Positions 7,970 through 17,888 of a DNA stretch of 64,000 nucleotides are shown here, one piece after another. Positions within the stretch are counted from its first letter, which is position 1, and the number at the start of each line of letters is the position of its first letter. The stretch is from Streptomyces sp. DSM 15324. GTDB lineage: Bacteria; Actinomycetota; Actinomycetes; Streptomycetales; Streptomycetaceae. The stretch is taken from positions 398,525-462,524 of the forward strand of contig NZ_KQ949030.1 in NCBI RefSeq assembly GCF_001514285.1, given 5' to 3'. A program made the position numbers and the translations under genes. The notes beneath the pieces were generated by a model. It saw nothing but the letters and a program-made list of their open reading frames with translations. It searched no databases and was not told where the DNA came from.

Positions 7970-9175
7970 CTAGAAGTTGCCGCGCTTGGCCTGCTCGCGC
8001 TCGATCGCCTCGAACAGGGCCTGGAAGTTGCCCTTGCCGAAGCCGAGTGAGCCGTGGCGCTCGATGAACTCGAAGAACACCGTGGGCCGGTCGCCGATCG
8101 GCTTGGTGAAGATCTGCAGCAGATAGCCGTCCTCGTCGCGGTCGACGAGGATGCCGCGCGCGGCCAGCTCCTCGATCGGCACGCGGACCTCGCCGATCCG
8201 GGCACGCAGGTCGGGGTCGGTGTAGTAGCTCTCCGGCGTGTCGAGGAACTCGACACCCTTGGACCGCAGCACGTCGACGGTCCTGATGATGTCGTTGGTG
8301 GCCAGGGCGAGGTGCTGGGCGCCCGGGCCGCGGTAGAAGTCGAGGTACTCGTCGATCTGCGAACGCTTCTTCCCGGCCGCCGGCTCGTTGAGCGGGAACT
8401 TCACCCGGTGGTTGCCGCTGGCGACGACCTTGCTCATCAGCGCCGAGTACTCGGTGGCGATGTCGTCGCCGATGAACTCGGCCATGTTGGTGAAGCCCAT
8501 GACACGGTTGTAGAAGTCGACCCACTCGTCCATGTGCCCGAGTTCCACGTTGCCCACGACGTGGTCGAGGGCCTGGAAGACGCGCTTGGGCTCGCCCGCG
8601 GGCTTCACGTAGCCGGAGGTGCGGGCGACATAGCCGGGCAGGTAGGGGCCGGTGTAGCGGGAGCGGTCGACCAGGGTGTGGCGGGTGTCGCCGTACGTGG
8701 CGATGGCGCCGATCCGGACGGTGCCATGCTCGTCGGTGACGTCCTGCGGCTCCTGCAGCACGGTCGCGCCCTGCGCACGGGCGTGCTCGACGCACTTGTC
8801 GACGTCGGGCACCTCGAGGGCGATGTCGATGACGCCGTCGCCGTGGCGGCGGTGGTGGTCGTGCAGCGGGCTGTGCGGGTCGACGCCGCCCTTGACCACG
8901 AAGCGGATGGCGCCGGAGCGGAGCACGTACGCGTGGTGGTCGCGGTTGCCGGTCTCCGGACCGGAGTAGGCGACCAGCTCCATACCGAAGACCACCTGGA
9001 AGTACAGCGCGGCCTGCGTCGCGTTGCCCACCGCCCAGACCACCGCGTCCCACCCGGTCACCGGGAAGGGATCCCCGTCGGCGTCGTACTCCACGAGCCC
9101 GACCAGCTGCCGGAGCTGCTGCAGATCGAGCTCCGCGAGGCGCTCCTGGCTCGTGAGGGTCTGCTCGATGCTCAT
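7970..9175 (-). CDS. hpd: 4-hydroxyphenylpyruvate dioxygenase
   Basis: A 401-aa non-haem Fe(II) enzyme converting 4-hydroxyphenylpyruvate to homogentisate, the second step of tyrosine breakdown. The N-terminal barrel starts with VTGWDAVVWAVGNATQAALY. The C-terminal catalytic barrel has the metal ligands: His in DHVVGNVELG, His in GAQHLALATNDI, and Glu in TVFFEFIERHG near the C-terminal helix. The length is normal. ATG 9175 follows GAAAGGGATG. The gene is divergent from hmgA, whose product uses its product, and they share a 260-bp intergenic region with operator-like palindromes. In Streptomyces this enzyme also sets melanin-like homogentisate pigment formation. Confidence 0.96.
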   Translation of the reverse strand: MSIEQTLTSQERLAELDLQQLRQLVGLVEYDADGDPFPVTGWDAVVWAVGNATQAALYFQVVFGMELVAYSGPETGNRDHHAYVLRSGAIRFVVKGGVDPHSPLHDHHRRHGDGVIDIALEVPDVDKCVEHARAQGATVLQEPQDVTDEHGTVRIGAIATYGDTRHTLVDRSRYTGPYLPGYVARTSGYVKPAGEPKRVFQALDHVVGNVELGHMDEWVDFYNRVMGFTNMAEFIGDDIATEYSALMSKVVASGNHRVKFPLNEPAAGKKRSQIDEYLDFYRGPGAQHLALATNDIIRTVDVLRSKGVEFLDTPESYYTDPDLRARIGEVRVPIEELAARGILVDRDEDGYLLQIFTKPIGDRPTVFFEFIERHGSLGFGKGNFQALFEAIEREQAKRGNF

Positions 9176-9363
9176 ACGTCATCCCTTTCGGTGTGCGTGT
9201 CTCCAACGCGTGGCGGTAGAACACACCGGGACTCCTCACCTGCACAAGAGTCGCCTTCCAGGCTGTTCAAGCTGCTCAGTTTGCCCCATGCAACCGCCCC
9301 CCATATATACAATCTGCCTAGTTGCGAGTGGGCGAGGACCAGCTGATGCCATATTGCTTTCAC

Positions 9364-9391
9364 CGCACAAAAATGTGCGCTGAGCGCACAT
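9364..9391. promoter_or_regulatory. Overlapping operator palindromes in the hpd-hmgA promoter region
   Basis: Two perfect dyads overlap. CGCACA-N4-TGTGCG lies at 9364-9379. ATGTGCGCT-G-AGCGCACAT, with 9-bp arms, lies at 9373-9391. They sit 45-70 bp before the TTG start of hmgA and about 190 bp from the hpd start, so one dimer or alternative dimers could control both directions. An AT-rich CATATATACAAT at about 9302-9313 may be a promoter element. No regulator gene is adjacent. Confidence 0.6.
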
Positions 9392-9436
9392 GTCCTCAAG
9401 CGCGGCACCGCGACTCCGATTCCCGAGGAGAGGGAC

Positions 9437-10618
9437 TTGCCGTACTACCACCGGGCGGGCGCGGTTCCGCCGAAACGTCACACCCAGTACCGGGACCCGG
9501 ACGGGAATCTCTACTACGAGGAACTGATGGGCGAGGAGGGCTTCTCCTCCGACTCCTCGCTGCTCTATCACCGGCACATTCCGTCGGCGGTGCGGGAGTA
9601 CCGGGTGTGGGACCTCGGGGACCAGTCCCTGGTGCCCAACCACCCCCTGATCCCCCGTCACCTCTCCACGCACAAGCTGTTCACGGAAGGCGAGTCCGGC
9701 ATCGACGCGGTGACCGGCCGCAGGCTGCTGCTGGGCAACGACGACGTCCGCCTGGCGTATGTCGTGGCCGACACGGTCAGCCCCTACTACCGCAACGCGA
9801 TCGGTGACGAGTGCCTCTACGTCGAGGACGGGCGGGCGCGCGTGGAGACGGTCTTCGGTGACCTGGAGGTCGGCGACGGGGACTATGTGATCATCCCCCG
9901 GGCGACCACATACCGGATCGTGCCGGACGGGGTCGTACGGATGTATGCCGTTGAGGCGAACTCGCACATCGGACCCGCGCGCCGCTACCTGTCCCGGAAC
10001 GGTCAGCTCCTTGAGCACGCGCCGTACTGCGAGCGCGACCTCCGCCTCCCGGACGGGCCGAAGCCCGCCGAGGGCGAGAAGGTCGAGGTGTACATCAAGC
10101 ACCGCGGCCCGGGTGGCGTCGCGGGGACCGTCCACACCCTCCCGAACCACCCCTTCGACGTGGTCGGCTGGGACGGCTGCCTCTATCCGTACGTGTTCAA
10201 CATCCGTGACTTCGAGCCGATCACGGGCCGGGTCCACCAGCCGCCGCCGGCGCACCAGGTCTTCGAGGGCCACAACTTCGTGATCTGCAACTTCGTGCCG
10301 CGCAAGGTCGACTACCACCCACTGGCCGTCCCGGTGCCGTACTACCACTCCAACGTCGACTCCGACGAGGTGATGTTCTACTGCGGCGGGGACTACGAGG
10401 CGCGCAAGGGCTCGGGGATCGGCCAGGGCTCGATCTCCCTGCACCCCGGCGGCCACCCCCACGGTCCCCAGCCGGGTGCCATGGAGCGGTCGATCGGGGC
10501 GGAGTCCTTCGACGAGCTCGCGGTCATGGTCGACACCTTCCGTCCTCTGCAGCTCGGTGAGGCCGCTCGCGCGACGGACGACGGGACGTACGCCTACTCC
10601 TGGGAGCAGAACCGATGA
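9437..10618 (+). CDS. hmgA: Homogentisate 1,2-dioxygenase
   Basis: A 393-aa Fe(II) ring-cleaving dioxygenase turning homogentisate into maleylacetoacetate. It has the family N-terminus PYYHRAGAVPPKRHTQYRDP. Its C-terminal cupin-like half contains the metal site region, with His and Glu in NSNVDSDEVMFYCGG-type context (here HSNVDSDEVMFYC) and ISLHPGGHPHGPQPG. The start is TTG 9437, chosen because GAGGAG lies eight bases upstream and the family begins here. The stop overlaps the next gene's ATG (ATGA). It is the first gene of the hmgA-ORF-fahA operon. Confidence 0.95.
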   Translation: MPYYHRAGAVPPKRHTQYRDPDGNLYYEELMGEEGFSSDSSLLYHRHIPSAVREYRVWDLGDQSLVPNHPLIPRHLSTHKLFTEGESGIDAVTGRRLLLGNDDVRLAYVVADTVSPYYRNAIGDECLYVEDGRARVETVFGDLEVGDGDYVIIPRATTYRIVPDGVVRMYAVEANSHIGPARRYLSRNGQLLEHAPYCERDLRLPDGPKPAEGEKVEVYIKHRGPGGVAGTVHTLPNHPFDVVGWDGCLYPYVFNIRDFEPITGRVHQPPPAHQVFEGHNFVICNFVPRKVDYHPLAVPVPYYHSNVDSDEVMFYCGGDYEARKGSGIGQGSISLHPGGHPHGPQPGAMERSIGAESFDELAVMVDTFRPLQLGEAARATDDGTYAYSWEQNR

Positions 10619-10962
10619 GCGCCCCGCTGAGGCCGGGGATCCCCCCGGTGCCCGCCGGCCTGTTCGACGACGCGGCGGTCTTCCCGCCCGGCGGCCTGCC
10701 GATCGAGGAGGCCGTGCCGGCCCCTGTGGAGCACACCCGCGGCGCCCACGCCGGGCTGGCCGGTGCGTTCGTCCTCGCCGCCGGGGACGTCGACCGTCTC
10801 GCCGAGCTGACCGCGGACCGGCCCGAGGGCTCCTTCGCCCTCTCGGTGACCGTTCCGCCGCCGGGTGTCTCCGACGCGGTCGCCGAACCCGCCGCCGGGT
10901 CGGCCGGTCTCGGCCTGCCGCCCGCCGCGACGACCGCCCAGCTCACCGAGGTGTCCGCATGA
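10615..10962 (+). CDS. Small hypothetical protein between hmgA and fahA (possibly truncated)
   Basis: A 115-aa protein overlapping hmgA and fahA by four bases on each side, so it is translationally coupled in the operon. It begins PLRPGIPPVPAGLFDDAAVF and ends in an Ala/Thr/Gly-rich tail. From memory, actinobacterial fah operons carry a longer protein (about 280 aa) with this same N-terminus. If so, this copy has lost the rest through an in-frame deletion, with a few tail residues restoring the junction. No catalytic motif is visible and no function can be given. Confidence 0.65.
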   Translation: MSAPLRPGIPPVPAGLFDDAAVFPPGGLPIEEAVPAPVEHTRGAHAGLAGAFVLAAGDVDRLAELTADRPEGSFALSVTVPPPGVSDAVAEPAAGSAGLGLPPAATTAQLTEVSA

Positions 10963-12155
10963 CCAGCACTACTCGACTCGCCGTCCCGGCCGACTCGTTG
11001 TTCGGCCTGACCAACCTGCCCTACGGCGTCTACGCGGCGCCCGGCCGGGCACCGCGCGTGGCGACCCGCTACGGCGAGCACGTCATCGATCTGGCCGTGC
11101 TGCTGGACGACGACGTCTTCGCCCGACCCAGCCTGAACGCCTTCATGGCCCAGGGGCACGCCCGCTGGGTCGAGGTACGTGGCGCGATCACCGAGCGGCT
11201 CCGGGGCCCGGTTCCCGTGGAGGCGGTCCACGACCTCGGCACGGTGACCCTGTGCCTGCCTTTCGAGGTCGCCGACTACGTCGACTTCTACGCCTCCGAG
11301 CACCACGCCTCCAACCTGGGCAGGTTGTTCCGGCCCGACAACCCCGACCCGCTCATGCCGAACTGGAAGCACCTCCCGGTCGGCTACCACGGGCGGGCGG
11401 CGTCCGTCGTCGTCTCGGGCACCGACATCGTCCGCCCCTCGGGCCAGCGCAAGGGACCAGACGACCCCGTACCGGTCTTCGGGCCCTCGACCCGCCTCGA
11501 CATCGAGGCCGAGCTCGGCTTCGTCCTCGGGACCGGCAACGCCATGGGCGAGTCCATCGGCGCCGAGGACGCGGAGCGGCACATCTTCGGGGTGGTGCTC
11601 TTCAACGACTGGTCCGCGCGCGACATCCAGGCCTGGGAGTACGTCCCCCTCGGCCCCAACCTGGGCAAGTCGTTCGCGTCGACGATCTCGCCGTGGGTGG
11701 TGCCGCTGCTCGCCCTGGACGCCGCCCGGGTCCCGACCCCGGTCCAGGAACCCACCGTGCTGCCGTATCTGCGGATGGCACAGCCCTGGGGCCTCGACGT
11801 CGACCTCACGGTCGAGTGGAACGGTCAGGTCGTCTCCCGGCCGCCGTACGCCGCGATGTACTGGTCCCCCGCCCAGATGCTGGCCCACCAGACCGTGGGC
11901 GGCGCTCCCTCGCGCACCGGGGACCTGTTCGCGTCCGGCACCGTCTCCGGCCCGGAGAAGGAGCAACGCGGCGCCTTCATCGAACTGACCTGGGGCGGCC
12001 GGGAGCCCGTCACCGTGGGCGGTCGGCAGCGCACGTTCCTGGAGGACGGGGACGAGGTCGTCCTGACCGCCACGGCCCCGGGCGCCGACGGAACCCGGAT
12101 CGGCTTCGGCGAGGCGCGCGGCCGGATCACCGGCAGCAAGCAGGAGGACCGATGA
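10959..12155 (+). CDS. fahA: Fumarylacetoacetase
   Basis: A 398-aa hydrolase splitting fumarylacetoacetate into fumarate and acetoacetate, the last step of the homogentisate route. The N-terminal SH3-like domain starts with LAVPADSLFGLTNLPYGVYA. The metal-binding catalytic domain shows YVDFYASEHHASNLG, the lid KHLPVGYHGRAASVV, FGPSTRLDIEAELGFVLG with the Glu ligands, and GVVLFNDWSARDIQAWEY. ATG 10959 overlaps the previous stop. A maleylacetoacetate isomerase gene is not in the window, so either it lies elsewhere or isomerisation is glutathione/mycothiol-dependent via another gene. Confidence 0.95.
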   Translation: MTSTTRLAVPADSLFGLTNLPYGVYAAPGRAPRVATRYGEHVIDLAVLLDDDVFARPSLNAFMAQGHARWVEVRGAITERLRGPVPVEAVHDLGTVTLCLPFEVADYVDFYASEHHASNLGRLFRPDNPDPLMPNWKHLPVGYHGRAASVVVSGTDIVRPSGQRKGPDDPVPVFGPSTRLDIEAELGFVLGTGNAMGESIGAEDAERHIFGVVLFNDWSARDIQAWEYVPLGPNLGKSFASTISPWVVPLLALDAARVPTPVQEPTVLPYLRMAQPWGLDVDLTVEWNGQVVSRPPYAAMYWSPAQMLAHQTVGGAPSRTGDLFASGTVSGPEKEQRGAFIELTWGGREPVTVGGRQRTFLEDGDEVVLTATAPGADGTRIGFGEARGRITGSKQEDR

Positions 12156-12250
12156 GCAAGACGGCGGCCTCGGCCGCGGAGGCGGTCGCCGACACCGCCT
12201 CGGGCAGCTCCCTCGCCGGTCGCCCAGGGCGGCCTGCCGTGGAAGCGTGA
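12152..12250 (+). pseudogene. Remnant of 3-oxoacid CoA-transferase subunit A
   Basis: A 32-codon frame starts at ATG 12152, overlapping the fahA stop (ATGA). Its first 22 residues (MSKTAASAAEAVADTASGSS, then LA) match the start of succinyl-CoA:3-ketoacid CoA-transferase subunit A, which normally continues VGGFGLCGIP. Here it changes to RPGRPAVEA and stops. A shifted frame reads GGLPWKRDRAG, which is like the start of the B subunit. Such a transferase would activate the acetoacetate made by FahA. A deletion therefore appears to have removed most of scoA and scoB. The tiny peptide itself is unlikely to function. Confidence 0.55.
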
Positions 12251-12272
12251 CCGGGCGGGCATCACCGCCCGG
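12251..12272 (+). terminator. Hairpin at the end of the hmgA-fahA operon
   Basis: CCGGGCGG-GCATCA-CCGCCCGG forms a perfect 8-bp stem immediately after the stop at 12250, followed by a G run rather than a U tract. Such hairpins commonly end transcripts in high-GC actinobacteria. Confidence 0.55.
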
Positions 12273-12443
12273 GGGGGGTACGCGAGTTCCGCGGCCGTCC
12301 GCAGAAGGGAACTGCATCCGGCCTCGGGAACAGGCGGTCCGGTCCGCATGGTTGCATCGAGGAGGGGCCGGCGCGCCGCACGGGCGGGGACGTCGGAGCC
12401 GCGCACCCGGACCAAGAACGTATTGCCGCAGGAGGACTGCTTG

Positions 12444-13277
12444 ATGACTGACCCGCCCTTGACGCTCATGGCGGTGCACGCCCACCCCGACGACGAGGCC
12501 ACCGGAACCGGAGGGGTCCTCGCGCGGTACGCGGCGGAAGGCATCCGCACGGTTCTCGTGACGTGTACCGACGGCGGTTGCGGTGACGGACCCGGGGGTG
12601 TCAAGCCGGGCGACCCCGGGCACGATCCGGCGGTGGTCGCCTCGCTGCGCCGTCGGGAACTCGAGGCGAGCTGTGAGGTCCTGAAGATCAGCGATCTTGA
12701 GATGCTGGATTACGCCGACTCCGGGATGATGGGCTGGCCGAGCAACGACGCCCCCGGATCCTTCTGGCAGACCCCCGTGGAGGAAGGCGCGGCCCGGCTC
12801 GCGGAACTCATGCTGCACTACCGACCCGATGTGGTCGTCACCTACGACGAGAACGGCTTCTACGGCCACCCCGACCACATCCAGGCCCACCGCATCACGA
12901 TGGCGGCGCTGGAGATGACCGAGCTGACACCGAAGGTGTACTGGACCACGATGCCCCACTCGGGGATGCGGCGGTTCGGCGAGATCATGCGCGAGTTCCA
13001 GCCGGGCATGCCGGAGCCGGATCCCGCCGAGGCCGCCGCGATGGCCGAGATCGGCCTCCCCGACGAGGAGATCACCACGTGGGTGGACGCCACCGCGTTC
13101 AGCGACCAGAAGTTCGACGCGCTGGCCGCGCACGCCAGTCAGGGCGAGAACATCTTCTTCCTCAGGATGGGCAAGGAACGGTTCGGCGAGATGATGGGCA
13201 CGGAGACCTTCATGCGTGTCCAGGACACCACCGGAGCGGCCGTACCCGAGAACGATCTCTTCGCCGGCCTGCGCTGA
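12444..13277 (+). CDS. PIG-L (LmbE-like) zinc deacetylase
   Basis: A 277-aa member of the GlcNAc-PI/mycothiol deacetylase superfamily. Zinc ligands are visible in AVHAHPDDEATGTGG (residues about 8-22) and in the downstream GFYGHPDHIQAHR. ATG 12444 follows GCAGGAGGA. Family members act on mycothiol precursors (MshB), mycothiol conjugates (Mca) or antibiotic intermediates. This one has the IREFQPGMPEPDP-type middle (here MREFQPGMPEPD) and differs from both MshB and Mca, so the substrate is open. It stands alone between two terminators, convergent with the permease. Confidence 0.85.
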   Translation: MTDPPLTLMAVHAHPDDEATGTGGVLARYAAEGIRTVLVTCTDGGCGDGPGGVKPGDPGHDPAVVASLRRRELEASCEVLKISDLEMLDYADSGMMGWPSNDAPGSFWQTPVEEGAARLAELMLHYRPDVVVTYDENGFYGHPDHIQAHRITMAALEMTELTPKVYWTTMPHSGMRRFGEIMREFQPGMPEPDPAEAAAMAEIGLPDEEITTWVDATAFSDQKFDALAAHASQGENIFFLRMGKERFGEMMGTETFMRVQDTTGAAVPENDLFAGLR

Positions 13278-13353
13278 TCCGCCCGCCCCACCAGCCGGGA
13301 GGGACATCGACCGCACGGCGCCTTCAAGCGACCCACACACGCGGGCGGGTGTC

Positions 13354-13392
13354 GGCGGCCGGCCCGGCGAGTCGTTCGCCGGGCCGGCCGTC
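13354..13392. terminator. Bidirectional terminator hairpin
   Basis: A 14-bp perfect stem (13357-13370 against 13376-13389) with the 5-base loop GTCGT extends by three more pairs, including one G-U, to 13354-13392. It lies between the convergent PIG-L gene (ends 13277) and the permease gene (ends 13408). Confidence 0.85.
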
Positions 13393-13407
13393 CGGTGCCC
13401 CGTTCGG

Positions 13408-14955
13408 TCAGAACTGAATGTCGTGCTCGATGGCGGCCAGTTCCTCGGCCGTGCCCTGGACCTTCGGGCCGGTGAACCACTTGCGGGCGGAGATCAGCCA
13501 CCACGCGCCGGCGAAGCCGAGGACGAGGAGGACCGCGAGTGGTGTGTAGTTGAAGGTCGTCGCGGTGACCGGGCTGCTCGTCGGCAGCATGAACAGCACC
13601 GAGATGAACAGGGTCCATCCGACCGCGATCACACCGACGAGCCTGCTCCACCGGCCGAGGTGCCACGGTCCGCGTTCGAACCGGCTGCCCTGCACCAGGC
13701 GGAGGAAGACGGGCAGGACGTAGGCGATGTACAGGCCGATGACCGCGATCGAGGTGACGGCCGCGTACGCCGTGGCGTTCCACAGGTAGGGCAGCCCCAG
13801 CAGGAAGGCACCGCCGGCCGCCAGCCATACCGCGTTGGTCGGTGTCCTGGTCCGCTTGTTGATGCGGTGCCACACCCGGGAGCCGGGAAGCGCGCCGTCT
13901 CGCGAGAAGGCGTAGATCATGCGCGAATTGGCGGTGACGGACGACATCCCGCAGAAGAACTGTGCGCCGATGACGACGAGCAGGAGCAGCTTGCCGCCCG
14001 TGGCACCGAGCGCGTCGATGAAGATCTGCGCCGGGGGCACGCCGGTCTCGCTGGCCAGGGCGCCGCCGTAGTCCTGGATGGCGAAGGTGATACCGACCAG
14101 CAGGATCCACCCGGCGACGAGCGAGACGAGGATGGACATCACGATGCCCCGCGGACCGGCCTTGGCCGCGTCGTGCGTCTCCTCACTCATGTGCGCCGAG
14201 GCGTCGTACCCGGTGAAGGTGTACTGCGCGAGGAGCAGGCTCAGCAGGCCGACGTAGAAGCCGGAGTGCCAGCCGGTGTTGTTGACGAAGTGCGTGAAGA
14301 CGAAGGAGGCGGACTGGTGCCTGGACGGCAGGACGGCGAGCGCGCCCACGATGACCAGGACGCCGAGGACGTGCCACCACACGCTGACGTTGCTGAGGAA
14401 GGAGACCAGCTTCACGCCGAAGGTGTTGAGCAGGCCGTGGGCCAGGAGCACCAGCCCGAACAGCATGATGGTGTGTGCCGGGGTGGCGGCGAAGCCGAAC
14501 TGCAGGTCCAGCAGCGCGTTCATGAAGAACGCGGCCCCGAAGTCGACGCCCGCCGTCACCGCGATCTGGCCGAGGAAGTTGAACCAGCCGGTGAACCAGG
14601 CCCACGCCGGGCCGTGTGAGGGCGCCAGCTTCGCCGCCCAGTAGTACAGGCCGCCCGCGGTGGGGTAGCTGGAGCAGACCTCCGCCATGGCCAGGCCCAC
14701 GAACAGTGTCATGGCGCCTACCAGGGGCCACCCCCACGTGATGAGTGCCGGGCCTCCCGTGTTCATTCCGAAGCCGTACAACGTCAGGCAGCCGGAGAGG
14801 ACGGAGATGATGGTGAAGGAGACGGCGAAGTTGGAGAACGCCGACATCGAACGGGCCAGTTCCTGAGCGTAACCGAGTTGATGCAGCCGTTGCTCGTCGC
14901 TGAGCGGCGGGGACGTTCTCTCGTGCAGGTCCGCACTCGGGACATGCTTGTCCAT
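13408..14955 (-). CDS. APC family amino acid/amine permease
   Basis: A 515-aa transporter with about 12 hydrophobic helices. The first helices carry FSNFAVSFTIISVLSG and GMNTGGPALITWGWPLVG, the signature of the GABA/choline-type APC permeases. Later segments include AGGLYYWAAKLA and GYDASAHMSEET. ATG 14955 follows GGAGG by ten bases; a GTG six bases upstream is also possible. The motif AAAGGT-N10-ACCATT lies 77 bp upstream, shared with the neighbouring gamma-glutamylation operons. That ties this permease to uptake of an amine or amino acid for the same pathway. Confidence 0.88.
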   Translation of the reverse strand: MDKHVPSADLHERTSPPLSDEQRLHQLGYAQELARSMSAFSNFAVSFTIISVLSGCLTLYGFGMNTGGPALITWGWPLVGAMTLFVGLAMAEVCSSYPTAGGLYYWAAKLAPSHGPAWAWFTGWFNFLGQIAVTAGVDFGAAFFMNALLDLQFGFAATPAHTIMLFGLVLLAHGLLNTFGVKLVSFLSNVSVWWHVLGVLVIVGALAVLPSRHQSASFVFTHFVNNTGWHSGFYVGLLSLLLAQYTFTGYDASAHMSEETHDAAKAGPRGIVMSILVSLVAGWILLVGITFAIQDYGGALASETGVPPAQIFIDALGATGGKLLLLVVIGAQFFCGMSSVTANSRMIYAFSRDGALPGSRVWHRINKRTRTPTNAVWLAAGGAFLLGLPYLWNATAYAAVTSIAVIGLYIAYVLPVFLRLVQGSRFERGPWHLGRWSRLVGVIAVGWTLFISVLFMLPTSSPVTATTFNYTPLAVLLVLGFAGAWWLISARKWFTGPKVQGTAEELAAIEHDIQF

Positions 14956-15031
14956 GGGCACAATGCCTCCGAGGGCCTCGAGTAGCCACAGTGGGTGCAG
15001 GGGTCGCGGCGAGTCGCAGCCCGCCTTGAAC

Positions 15032-15053
15032 AAAGGTGTGAAGCGATACCATT
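15032..15053. promoter_or_regulatory. Shared operator copy 1 (AAAGGT-N10-ACCATT)
   Basis: The half-sites AAAGGT (15032-15037) and ACCATT (15048-15053) are spaced by exactly ten bases, as in the two copies at 17396 and 17790. One base differs from the perfect dyad. It lies upstream of the permease at 13408-14955. Confidence 0.6.
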
Positions 15054-15152
15054 AACCCTTGGGTGACTCAGCGCAAGACCCTGACGATAAAATTCAGGAG
15101 CGGAATGCCCTGGCCGCAGTACGGGTGGCGGGCGTTCTCAAAAGGTTCTTGC

Positions 15153-15871
15153 TCATGCCTTCTGTGCTGCGGTCACCAGCGCCCGCATCACCCGGAGGTC
15201 GTCGCCGGCTTCCGGGTGCCATTGAACGGCCAGGGTGAAGGGGTTCGCCGTCGGCAGTTCGATCGCTTCGACCGTGCCGTCCTCGGCGTGTGCGCAGGGC
15301 AGCAGTCCGCCGCCGAGCCGGTCCACCGCCTGGTGGTGGTAGGTGGCCACGCTCACCTCCTCGGGCACCGCCGCGGCCAGCTGTGTCCCGGGTACGGGTT
15401 TCACGCGGTGCGCGGCGAAGACTCCGGGCGGACCGGAGTGGTCGCCGTGCCCCACCCGGTCGGGCAGGTGCTGGACCAGGGTGCCGCCCAGGGCGACGTT
15501 GAGCAGTTGCATGCCCCGGCAGATGCCCAGCAGCGGCTTGCCCGCCGCCCGGGCCGCTTCGATCAGGGCCAGTTCCCAGGCGTCCCGCTCCGCGTAGGCC
15601 GGTCCGGTCCTCGGGTGACGTTCGGCTCGGTAGCGCACGGGGTCCACATCCGGGCCGCCCGCGATCACGAGGCCGTCGAGCCGGGCCACCACCGCCTCGG
15701 CGGCGGCCGGGGTGTCCGGCGGCAGGAGTGCCGGCAGGGCGCCCGCCTTCTGGGCGAGGCGGTGGTAACCCGCCGGCAGTACGGCGGCGGGCAGCTCCCA
15801 CACGCCCCACCGCACCGACGTCTCGAGGTAGGTGCTGATGCCGATCAGCGGTTGGAACACGGGCTCTCCTG

Positions 15872-15875
<4 letters not shown>
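15153..15875 (-). CDS. Gamma-glutamyl-gamma-aminobutyrate hydrolase family (PuuD-like)
   Basis: A 240-aa class I glutamine amidotransferase-like hydrolase that cleaves the gamma-glutamyl bond in polyamine/amine degradation. The nucleophile is the Cys in LLGICRGMQLLNVALGG. The His of the triad is in TLAVQWHPEA. The family motif GLVIAGGPDVDPVRY precedes the nucleophile. The ATG overlaps the stop of the upstream ethanolamine-type permease gene (ATGA), so the two are one operon. In this cluster it would release glutamate and the oxidised amine, for example glycine from gamma-glutamylglycine. Confidence 0.88.
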
Positions 15876-17374
<1,499 letters not shown>

Positions 17375-17395
17375 GGCCGCTCCCTGCCTCGATCC

Positions 17396-17417
17396 AAAGG
17401 TTCGGGATGAAACCTTT
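17396..17417. promoter_or_regulatory. Shared operator copy 2 (AAAGGT-N10-ACCTTT)
   Basis: A perfect dyad with ten-base spacer directly in front of the permease gene at 15872-17374. It has the same half-sites and spacing as copies 1 and 3. Confidence 0.7.
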
Positions 17418-17474
17418 ACCCGACGGAAGGTGAAGCGCAAGACCCGGGAAGGAAGACGATCGATCACACCGCTC

Positions 17475-17665
17475 TCACGGGAGGAAGTCGCGCAGAAGGG
17501 CGGCGGCGCCCGCGCCGCGTTCGCGCAGCACCTCCCGCACACCGTCCGCGCATCGCCCGCGCCCCCTTCAGCACCGCCTCGACCAGCGCTTCGTGCCACG
17601 GCCGGGAGTGTTCCAGGTTGGACACCAGGGGCGGGTCGCGGTTCAGCGGGCCGTTCACGTCGCCG
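17475..17665 (-). pseudogene. C-terminal remnant of a GntR/FadR-type regulator
   Basis: On the minus strand a frame reads VNGPLNRDPPLVSNLEHSRP then WHEALVEAVLKGARA, resembling the last helices of an FCD-domain (FadR-type) regulator. It shifts frame near 17560-17570 and then continues DGVREVLRERGAGAAALLRD-FLP to a stop at 17475-17477. The DNA-binding N-terminus is missing. The position between the two divergent, operator-bearing operons is where the pathway regulator would be expected. The family call is moderate because only the C-terminus survives. Confidence 0.5.
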
Positions 17666-17789
17666 GGACGGCTGCATACCGGGCGGCGAGCCCTCCCCGC
17701 ACCGGCCGGAGCGCCGGCCGGAGGACCGGCGCCGGACCGCGCGTCGGCGGCACCTCTCCCAGCTCGTCCAGCGAACCCCCTTCCCAATC

Positions 17790-17811
17790 AAAGGTCTCCA
17801 TGCATACCTTT
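17790..17811. promoter_or_regulatory. Shared operator copy 3 (AAAGGT-N10-ACCTTT)
   Basis: A perfect dyad with ten-base spacer, ending 77 bp before the ATG of the gamma-glutamyl ligase gene at 17889. Confidence 0.7.
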
Positions 17812-17888
17812 GCCCCATCCGGTGCGGCACCCCTGGGAGATGGCCTTCCCGCTCCCAGATCACCGACTGACGCCAGGAGGCATCCCCA

